Assembly: GCA_036365145.1 (NCBI GenBank)
Contig: JAEOAD010000029.1
Location: 26,396,001 to 26,460,000 of the forward strand
Direction of reading: 5' to 3'
DNA from: Orientallactaga sibirica
Lineage: Eukaryota; Chordata; Mammalia; Rodentia; Dipodidae
DNA: 64,000 nt
Positions 56,801-64,000 of the stretch are shown piece after piece. The notes under the pieces are model-generated. The model saw only the letters and a program-made list of their open reading frames with translations, searched no databases and had not been told where the DNA came from. Each line of letters starts with the position of its first letter. The first letter of the stretch is position 1. The translations under genes were made by a program, and so were the position numbers.

Positions 56801-56890
56801 CCAAGGAGGAATGATACTTTAATACTTTAGACTCATTATCAAAAATATTTTTAAAAAAAACCAACACTGCATTTGCCTTTTCTTTCCAAG

Positions 56891-57059
56891 CTTCATCCGT
56901 CTGAACGATTACCTAATTCAGAACACACTACATGTCTTAACAGTAAACTCTGCTAGCACCCTTTTGAATTATCTCACTGACAAACTAAAACGAACACCTT
57001 CAGCAGACGTCATTCAAAAATGGATTACTGAGGAGAAACCTGAAGTCGTTGACAAAAAG
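56891..57059 (+). CDS. Dnah6: Dnah6 coding exon G (tail)
   Basis: 169 bp: one base to finish cysteine, then 56 codons ending in phase 0. Acceptor ctttccaag, donor gtacat (a weaker donor than most here). It encodes FIRLNDYLIQNTLHVLTVNS, LLNYLTDKLKRTPSADVIQK and WITEEKPEVVDKK, an alpha-helical tail segment strongly conserved in DNAH6. A young B1 with an A tail of about 40 bases ends less than 100 bp upstream, and a long Dip SINE starts 41 bp downstream of the donor. Confidence 0.92.
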
Positions 57060-57100
57060 GTACATTCAGACAAAATGAAATCTAACTAGTCAGTGTTTTT

Positions 57101-57136
57101 TTAAAAATTATTTTATTTATTTTTGGAGAGAGACAC

Positions 57137-57167
<31 letters not shown>

Positions 57168-57396
57168 CAGGGAGAGGGAGAGGGAGACAGAGATGGGGCG
57201 CCAGCAGTCTCTCAGCTGCTGTGAACGAACTCCAGGTGTGTGTGCCCCCTTGTGGGCAAGTGCGACATTGAGCCCTTGCATCACTTTGCATCTGGCTAAA
57301 CGTGGGACCTGGAGATTGGAACCGCTGGAGATTGGAACCAGCGTTCTTAGGCTTAGGAGGCAGGCGCCTTAACCACTAAGCCATCTCTCCAGCCCA
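57101..57396 (-). mobile_element. Dip-like SINE, long subfamily
   Basis: Perfect target TAGTCAGTGTTTTT at 57087-57100 and 57397-57410. A small duplication (ggagattggaaccgctgg) sits near the B-box. Confidence 0.95.
57240..57255 (-). promoter_or_regulatory. CTCF-like motif in SINE
   Basis: The minus strand reads CCACAAGGGGGCACAC, between exons G and H. Confidence 0.42.
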
Positions 57397-57737
57397 TAGT
57401 CAGTGTTTTTGAAGGAGTGATTATTTATGAATCATGCTTGGAAAATAGAGAATTTTCCATTTTGATATATGTTACAATATTATGAATAGTTAGAATTACT
57501 TCTATTAAGTACATAAACCCCATTTATATTTAAATTTTATTAACTTTCCTTCCATTCTCTCGCTCTCTTCTTTCCTTTCTTTCTTCCTATGGTATTAGTC
57601 CTTCCAAGACTTTTCACATCCCAAGGTTACAAATTCAGCTCATTGTATGAACTTAAGCCTACACATCTTTGTGTGCTTGCTGCCTTTTATTCAGTGGTCT
57701 GAGGGTCTTTATAACACTGTGTGTGTGCTTGTTCCAG

Positions 57738-57854
57738 GTGGCCCCAGTGTTAGAGAAGCAGGAAGAAGATGAATCTCTCATTCCCATGTTCATCACAGAA
57801 CTGATTCTAACTGTCCAGGCACTACTCTTTGATCCTTCTTTAGAAGACTTTCTG
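57738..57854 (+). CDS. Dnah6: Dnah6 coding exon H (tail)
   Basis: 39 codons, phase 0 to phase 0. Acceptor cttgttccag, donor gtatgc. It reads VAPVLEKQEEDESLIPMFIT then ELILTVQALLFDPSLEDFL. The first three residues are variable; the rest is a hallmark of the DNAH6 tail. The frame stays open on both sides for some distance, but homology begins and ends at the splice sites given. Confidence 0.9.
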
Positions 57855-59140
57855 GTATGCTTCTCTTTGTATATCTGCAAATAAGCACTTTTTTTTTTTT
57901 TTAATGAAGCAGCTACTTTATTGTCAGATGACTGGCAAGACTACAACTCACACATTTTCTTTAACTTGTGCAGACCAGGGCTTGTAAGGCACATGTCAAA
58001 AGGACATCATCTATATGGACTTTAGGGTCTACTCTAGGCATCCCTCTAAGGGTCTAAGCTATCACTCTGTAGTAAACACCATTTCTGAAATCTTTTAAAA
58101 AATGTTTGTGGGCGGGGGGGGGGGATGGCATACAAGGGTCTCTTGCTATAAATGAATGCCTGTTCTGCTTTTCATAATGTCTGGGATAGCTGGCTTTGTA
58201 AGCACGCACCTTTAAGTGCTAAGCCATCTGCTCTGCCCCGGAAATCTTTCTAAAAGTATGGATCATCTGAGAGAATTTTATTGTTTTAGTTATTTATTGC
58301 TTCTTAACAAATTGCCACAATTTCCGCAGCTTAAAACAACCATGTTTCTTTCTGGTCTTATTTTCGTATATACTAGTATGCCTGCATATCTAGCTTACCA
58401 TGAGATTATATACATTAATAGATATAAATACTCTCTCTCTCCCCCTCTCTCCTTACCATTATATCATAAGCTTTTGACTGTGTAATTAAACAATTTTCAG
58501 TGACCCTTTTTGAGACAGCATGGATTTTCTACCATATAAATGCACCATAACTTACAAAGCTTATTTTTAAGCACCTGCGTTTTCTCTAATTAGTTATTAT
58601 GAGCAATGCCACAGTAAGTGTCCTCTCCCCTAAATCTTTTCTTACAAGTCTAATTTCTACTTCATTATATTTCTAGCATAGAAATCATTGCTCAGATAGC
58701 AATCATTCTTCTAGCCATCATTTAATTTTTCCCTTAAACTTCTCTTTGGCTTTCCTTTCCTTTTGTTTTATTCATAACTTTCCTAATGTTTTATTCATAC
58801 TTCAGATATGTAGCTCATCACAATATTTTGCAGTTTTTGTTATTTGCCTCTTCTCCACTTTTTGTTTAATTTTTACAGCATTGGAGACTGCACCTAGTAC
58901 TTCATCCTGACTAGGCAAGCACTCTACCACTGAATTACATGCTCAGCCCAGCCTCTTCCTTAATTAGAAAATATGTGCTCTGAAAGCAAGATATGTCTTC
59001 TGATTTGTTATATACTCAAAATCAGCACACCTGGGCCTGCTTGAATGAATTATTCTTTTAATCTAGCATTTCAGAAAATTCAATAATGTTTATAACTGCA
59101 ATCATCTACATGTTTATATTTGTGACTTTTTCTCTAACAG
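57855..59140 (+). other. Dnah6 intron H-I (1.3 kb)
   Basis: Contains a degraded Dip-like fragment and a short (CT)n tract. About 58870-58955 resembles the end of an old SINE (ends in a degraded form of the atgctcagccca type). The rest is AT-rich with nothing recognised. Confidence 0.8.
58095..58240 (-). mobile_element. Dip-like SINE, degraded
   Basis: G-run, gggtctcttgctataaatga, agtgctaagccatctgctct. Confidence 0.6.
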
Positions 59141-59341
59141 GATGGTATTTCCAGTGCAATTAATCATTGCCAAAACACTGTGTTGTCAGTTCCTAACCTC
59201 ATGCCTGACATGTATTTTGATGCTTTCACAAGCCCTTTCATTAACAACAAGCTTGAAGAAAAGACCTGTGGGTCTGGGCCAAGCTTATCAGCTGTGTTTG
59301 ATGATGACAAGAACTTCCACTCAATTGTTTCTCAGATAAAG
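59141..59341 (+). CDS. Dnah6: Dnah6 coding exon I (tail)
   Basis: 67 codons in phase 0, with acceptor ttctctaacag and donor gtatat. It encodes DGISSAINHCQNTVLSVPNL, MPDMYFDAFTSPFINNKLEE, KTCGSGPSLSAVFDDDKNFH and SIVSQIK, in line with the dynein tail. It starts DG directly after DFL of exon H, as expected. No stop or frame lesion is seen. Confidence 0.92.
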
Positions 59342-59534
59342 GTATATTTACTTTTACTAAAGCCACTTTATAATGTTGTTGGTATCTAAGAAATTAAGTA
59401 ATTTACTTCCTTTCTGTTTTATCTTTAAATGTTCAACTTGTGAAAATTGGCATGCACCTACTCTGTAAATGGTAAGATTTGAAAATAATGTGGTCACCTT
59501 AAAAATTGTCCTGCTAAGCTAGAGATAACATGTT

Positions 59535-59703
59535 TTTGTTGTTGTTGTTGTTGTTGTTTGGTTTTGCGAGGTAGGGTCTCACTCTGGTCCAGGCTGACCT
59601 GGAATTAACTATGTAGTCTCAGGGTGGCCTCGAACACATGGCGATCCTCCTACCTCTGCTTCCCAAGTGCTGGGATTAAAGGCGGGCACCACCACGCCTG
59701 GCT
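59535..59703 (-). mobile_element. B1-like SINE with (TTG)n tail
   Basis: The tail has become GTT repeats. gcgaggtagggtctcactct to ccaccacgcctggct. Confidence 0.93.
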
Positions 59704-59856
59704 GAGATAATGTTTTATAAACATTAAAATTCCTGTCAGAATAGTTACTTATCATTACCAATATATTTGCCTGTGTTTCTAGTGAAGCAGTCAGGGGCAC
59801 AAACAAGGTTGGCTTACCACTACACACAACCTCTTTAACTGAAGTCATTTTTATAT

Positions 59857-60047
59857 TTTAAACTTATTTATTTATTTGCACACGTGTGTATGTTGGGGCG
59901 GGGGTGATCCCAGGCCTCCCATGGCTACAAATGAGAACCAGACATGTGTGCCACTTTTTGTCTGGCTTATAAGAGTGGCTTGAGAATTGAACCTAACCTG
60001 GTAGGTTTTACAAATATTGTTAACCACTGAGCAATCTTCCCAGCCCT
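59857..60047 (-). mobile_element. Dip-like SINE
   Basis: Diverged antisense copy; aaccactgagcaatcttccc end. Confidence 0.75.
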
Positions 60048-60072
60048 CAATGTTTCATGTTTTATGAAAACA

Positions 60073-60290
60073 TAGGATAAGGCTAGAAAGATATCTCAGT
60101 GGGTAAAGTACTTTTCATGCAAACATGAGGACCTGATTCAGAACCACATAAAATGCCTAGCATGGTGGCACTTTGCCTCTAATCCCAGCACTGGGTTGGA
60201 CATGTACCCACACATAAATGTGCACCCACACACATACAAACATGCATACATATGCATTCACACACTACATATGCAAAACAATAACAACAA
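60073..60290 (+). mobile_element. B4-like SINE
   Basis: aggctagaaagatatctcag head, gcatggtggcactttgcctc, then CA-rich end. Confidence 0.7.
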
Positions 60291-61002
60291 AAACTAGTGT
60301 AACTATTTTAAGACCTATTAGAAAAGAAATATAATGGCCTCTTTCCATTGTCTCTTAAATACACATACTAAAACATACTTAAGGACTTTGAAAATAATAT
60401 TTTGTACTAAAATTTTCAACTGAATTGCCCAGTTTTTGAAAACAAAAGCACGTTTATAGACTATACTAATGTAAGAAGGGAAAAAAATAACACTACTCCT
60501 GTTTGTTTCAAGTGAACAGCAAAATCACACTGAAGGAAAGAGAGAGAAAAACTAAACCAAGTCCATTTTATTAATTATTATTATTTATTATTATTAATTG
60601 GCTGCCACTTCTGGCAATTGAAACCCAGGGCCTCACACAAAATTTTGAGAACAGTAGTTTGACTAGTTAACCTTAGGCTAAAAAAAATGCTGATCTCTTG
60701 TCAATAGGCTTATTTTTCACAGTGGTCAGGGTATGTCAGCAATTCCAAAATTGCTCTCTGTACAAACACAATTTTTCAGGTGAACAGGTAAACACATGGA
60801 CAGATCATGAAATGCTGGTACTTCTCAGCATTATAATAGGGAAGAGGAGAGGCTACAATGAACCTTGGACTGAAGTTGTGAGTGATAGGTAGAGAAATAC
60901 AAAGCTCTTGCATATGCATGTGATATGTATATGTGTTAGGTTATATAGGATTGAATTCTACTTAAGAAAAATGTAATCTTATTTGTCTGTCTTAACATTT
61001 AG

Positions 61003-61123
61003 GAAACAATTCATGCAGCATTTGACTCTGCCCATTTATATGCAGCTACGTTTGAAAAGTTTCAGATATTCTTCAAGGAAAACGAAAGTCTTGACTTAGA
61101 AGCACTTAAGCTCCAGGAACCTG
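61003..61123 (+). CDS. Dnah6: Dnah6 coding exon J (tail), last exon in window
   Basis: 121 bp, or 40 codons plus one base. Acceptor cttaacatttag, donor gtaagt (strong). It encodes ETIHAAFDSAHLYAATFEKF then QIFFKENESLDLEALKLQEP. The final G should begin an aspartate codon in the next exon, which is not in the remaining 2.9 kb. It lies just before the part of the tail that leads toward the DHC_N2 linker domain. Confidence 0.9.
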
Positions 61124-62304
61124 GTAAGTCACTAATGATGCTTGAGAAGGATACTGAGTTTTGTCATCTTCCAGGATTCTGATTAGTAGTACTTGGTGAC
61201 GGAAATAGCAGCCCAGATGAGTTGGCTTCACAAAAGGCAAAAGTTTTCTCATTTCTAGGTTAATTATCACAGAATTACCTTTTCCTTTATTTGTATTCAG
61301 CATATCTTGCTCAGACTTTTGTGGGAGACAATCCTCTGTAGTTGCTTACCTGTTTGTATGAAGTTGCATGAGTACCAGGGCTAAAAGACCTATATAGAAG
61401 AATGAGTTGAAAAGAATATATACCTCTATCAGTCCTATTAGATAAGGCTTTCAGAAGTTTTTTAACCCAGGAATTCAAGGTACTATTTTCTTCTGGGACA
61501 ATATTGAGATCTAATGGGTATGAATCAACAACTCTTTGAAATTAGAAATTAGTCATGAAATTAGACCTAAGGGAAAATTATCTCATTAGACTTTTTACCC
61601 TTAATAAAGAAAGCAATCAAAATAATAGTATCACACTCTTTCGCATGTGATTACTTTTAGGCAAAAAGTCCTCCAGTGATTATGCAGTGAAGTATATGCT
61701 ATATGTTATGTTAAAACATGAAGCACGTCATTTATATTCTTCTTTTTTATTTTATAAACTGGCTTTGTGGCTTTCATTTTTTTTTCTTGTTCTTTTTTCA
61801 TTTGATGCTAGGAATTGATCCTAGGGCCCAGTGCATGCTGAATAAGTACTATCTATCCCTAGCATATATATTTAATTTTTGAATACACAAAAATAATCAC
61901 TTTGGTACTTTGTCTAATGAACCAGCATAAGTTTTTGTATATTTTGTTTTTTTAATTTTTAATTTTTAGTATAAAGAAGCATTTTAAAGTTTATATTTCT
62001 TCTTTAACTTAAATATATCACTATACATTTCTAAACATTTTCCTATAGAACCAAAGTAATAGTATCACATGCCCTCAAACAAACAAACAAACAAAACAAT
62101 TCCCTTGTTGGTTAATGAATTTTTTAAACAGTGGTTAAACTTGTCCCATATTCAGAATTTTCCAGGTAAAGCAGTTTACAGCTGGTTTAATCTAGGACCT
62201 AGTTTTTGTCTTAACTTTAAATAATCTGAAAGACCTTTTGTATTTTAACTAACTTTCTAGAGATGCCAGAATGAGCCCTCCTTTAGAAAACAGAACCCTT
62301 AGCC

Positions 62305-62460
62305 TGTTGCCACTGTTCTTTGGTGACAGTGTCACACTTAGACAAGCCTGTTCCCACTGTTCTTTGGTGACATTGTCACACGTAGGCTGCTTGTTCCACT
62401 GTTCCTTGGTGACACTGTCACACTTAGACAAGCCTGTTCCTATTGTTTTTTGGTGACAGG
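62305..62460 (+). repeat. 43-bp tandem repeat with palindromes
   Basis: Four units: 62305-62348, 62349-62391, 62392-62434 and a partial 62435-62460. Core tgttcccactgttctttggt then gacactgtcacac. GTGACA-N-TGTCAC in each full unit is a palindrome (one mismatch in unit 2). Confidence 0.9.
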
Positions 62461-62693
62461 AACATGAGCATGTGATTCCTTGAATACTGTGACAGAGCAT
62501 TCTGGTGGCAGAAAAGTAATGGAGTCTGACAATTCAGCACCAAGCACACCTAACCCAAATAACCACTTTTAGCAATTAAATCTTCTAATTAGTTATATTT
62601 TTGGAGACTTCAAAGGGCACAAGATTTTGAAAGGCAAGTAAAAAAAATGGAATTATATGTGCTAATGCACATGTATAAGAAAGAATTGTTTGG

Positions 62694-62880
62694 AGCTGGG
62701 GATTTGGCTCATTTGATAGAGTGCTTGCTCAGTGCACACATAATCTAGTCATGCTGATACATACCTGTACTCAGTAGGTGAAAGCAAGAGGATTAGAAGT
62801 TCAAGATCATCCTTGGATACATAACAAGTTCAAGGACAGTCTGGGCTACATGAGATTTTGTAAGAAAGAAAGAGAGAATG
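62694..62880 (+). mobile_element. B4-like SINE
   Basis: gagctggggatttggctcat head, gtactcagtaggtgaaagca, aggacagtctgggctacatg, then a GAAA-rich tail. Confidence 0.7.
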
Positions 62881-62957
62881 AGGGAGGAAAGGAAGGAGAG
62901 AGGAAAACAAAGAGACAGTTGTTTTTGACTAATGAATGGTATGATAAAAATCTATTC

Positions 62958-63070
62958 AGATGGCATGTGTCTATTATCATTGTACCTGGGAGGCTGAGAC
63001 TGAAGAATCACCAGTTTTAAGCTAGCTGGTTCCAGAATGAGACCCTGCCTCAAATAAACAAACACAAAAA
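62958..63070 (+). mobile_element. Old B1-like fragment
   Basis: ctgggaggctgagactgaag to gagaccctgcctcaaataaa. Confidence 0.6.
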
Positions 63071-63640
63071 TTTAAAAATAGTCAATCCTTTGGACTGGTT
63101 ACAGGTAGATTAGAGAAGAGGGAAAAAGGAAATAGGAGGATTATCAAGATTTCAGCCTTAGCATGTGCCAGATGCAAATGTTTCAGGTGTGTTGCCAAGG
63201 AGCAAGAGTGCCAGACAGTGTTGAGAAGAGGACTGGAAATAACTTTAGTGATATCTGAGTTCTTGCATTTCATTTGTGTGTGTGTGAATATCCTCAAAAT
63301 GCTTTACTTTCAGATACCATGATTGAAAACTCTTAGATTAAGCACAACTTCATACAAGAATTATCCTAGAATCTAGTCCTTCCTTGGAGTCATGGTCCTC
63401 TAATACAATTATAGGCAAACCTCAGTGATACTGTGAGTTTGGTTCCAAAGCATTACAATGAAGTGAATAGACAATAAAGCAGATCATACAATCTTTTGTT
63501 TCATAGCACATGCTAAACTTATGTTTATATTATAGTTATATTAATTAGAGTGAATATGATTAAAATGCATTATATACATGTATAGGATTGTCAAAAAATT
63601 AATAAATTTAAATAAAAGTATTTTTACACTACATTACAAT

Positions 63641-63751
63641 CTATAAGTATACAATAGCCTTGTCTTTTATGGAGAGATGAGTTTCTTGGAGGCAACAAAC
63701 AGAAGGATTCTGACTTTTAATCCAATCTGCAAGCCTGTGTCTTTTGGTTAG
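63641..63751 (-). mobile_element. L1 ORF2 endonuclease fragment
   Basis: The minus strand reads HRLADWIKSQNPSVCCLQET HLSIKD-type endonuclease text up to 63641. The right side is cut by the LTR. Confidence 0.75.
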
Positions 63752-64000
63752 TGTTGGGGTCCCCCCAGGCAGCCCAGGAGAGATGGCAGGGTCTCTGCCG
63801 AATTGGGGGTGAGAAGCATGGAATCCTGACACAGACTCCGGGAGTTGGGTAGAAGCAGCAGAGGGCAAGCTGCAGCAAACTCGTTTATCCGAGGAACTGC
63901 AGGGGGTTTTAAGGGGCTTGACTGGCCAATCATTGTATGGGATGGTCCCCTTTTTGTGACAAATGACAGTCTGTCTCTGGACAGATCATCTTGTAGCAGG
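63752..64000 (-). mobile_element. ERV-K-like LTR, cut by window end
   Basis: TGTTGGGGTCCCCCC start, then the same sequence as 11162-11410 at high identity (ggcagggtctctgccgaatt, ccaatcattgtatgg). Whether it is solo or part of a longer provirus cannot be seen. Confidence 0.85.

Larger units (their letters stand above)
54832..56890 (+). other. Dnah6 intron F-G (2.1 kb)
   Basis: Holds a long-type Dip SINE, an antisense Dip and a young B1. The stretch 55311-56288 is unique sequence with no recognised gene or repeat. Confidence 0.85.
57060..57737 (+). other. Dnah6 intron G-H (678 bp)
   Basis: Nearly half is one antisense long-type Dip SINE with its target duplication. 57411-57737 is unique, and its last 30 bases form the pyrimidine-rich acceptor region of exon H. 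Confidence 0.88.
59342..61002 (+). other. Dnah6 intron I-J (1.7 kb)
   Basis: Contains an antisense B1, an antisense Dip and a B4-like SINE. 60300-61002 is unique, with an AT-rich ATT repeat tract around 60568-60600. Confidence 0.85.
28433..64000 (+). other. Dnah6: Dnah6 gene, internal slice (10 exons, partial at both ends)
   Basis: DNAH6 is a single-headed inner-arm axonemal dynein heavy chain of about 4,150 residues that works in motile cilia and sperm flagella. Human defects are linked to ciliary dyskinesia and sperm flagellar disease (established knowledge). Ten exons here read as one continuous protein that matches the DNAH6 tail in order: PVLKLYQDHKQPEYIYEQN, RRGLFGTRSSAYPKYVFND, ELTKIPIFSLFRKWKAF, SEKMTYTEQASKRHHCMRL, EEDESLIPMFITEL and EKFQIFFKENESLD. 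Exon lengths are 174, 260, 268, 135, 121, 127, 169, 117, 201 and 121, with compatible phases throughout. No P-loop or AAA motif is expected in this part and none is seen. Promoter, first exon and the rest of the gene lie outside the window. Other axonemal dyneins (DNAH3, 7, 12) are related, but the peptides recalled fit DNAH6 best. Confidence 0.9.
61124..64000 (+). other. Dnah6 intron after exon J (incomplete)
   Basis: Runs off the window. 61124-62304 shows only an old SINE end near 61790-61862. Then come the palindromic tandem repeat, B4-like sequence, unassigned 63070-63640, an antisense L1 scrap and an LTR cut by the window end. Confidence 0.75.

Noticed and set aside
62249..62500. Minus-strand open frame with repeated CDSVTKEQW-like motif
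   Set aside because: Follows the 43-bp tandem repeat; no start context or homology.

Overview
This window is mammalian nuclear DNA and almost certainly rodent. The repeats point to a jerboa-like (dipodoid) species. One SINE is a 7SL-derived B1 with a right half typical of jerboa B1. The other is a tRNA-derived SINE with a CT-rich 3' region, which resembles the Dip family of the B2 superfamily. The species call rests on remembered repeat sequence and is an inference.

The only protein-coding gene I can support is Dnah6, the axonemal inner-arm dynein heavy chain 6, on the + strand. Ten consecutive coding exons lie at 28433-28606, 32340-32599, 48587-48854, 51968-52102, 52189-52309, 54705-54831, 56891-57059, 57738-57854, 59141-59341 and 61003-61123. 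All have AG/GT borders, their phases agree from one to the next, and together they give 564 codons of open frame without a stop. They encode part of the N-terminal tail, upstream of the linker and the AAA motor ring. The first coding exon (roughly the first 75 residues, judged from the human protein) and the promoter are not found, nor is any exon after 61123. The window is therefore an internal slice of a large gene.

Layout: 1-28432 is the upstream intron or flank and is a graveyard of LINE-1, LTR and SINE insertions. It includes a sense L1 at about 1305-5577 that carries an RBIS retrocopy, a B1 pair and a solo LTR; an inverted (twin-primed) L1 at 10893-13568; a nearly complete antisense L1 at about 14540-22115; and an internally deleted antisense L1 at 24064-25826. 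From 28433 to 61123 the exons are separated by introns of 86 bp to 16 kb. These introns hold SINEs, MaLR-like and ERV-K-like LTRs, a 51-bp minisatellite and an antisense L1 at 36845-38860. From 61124 to the end there is intron with a palindromic 43-bp tandem repeat, an L1 fragment and the start of another LTR.

No new enzyme system is visible. The most interesting signals are regulatory or structural: five copies of a long Dip-type SINE subfamily carry a near-consensus CTCF motif, four of them inside Dnah6. Inverted B1 pairs sit close to exons and could form hairpins or favour exon circularisation. There are clear records of L1 mechanism (twin priming at the reverse-transcriptase FADD motif, a splice-like internal deletion, a YY1 motif at an L1 5' end), and two intronic tandem repeats have unusual unit content.
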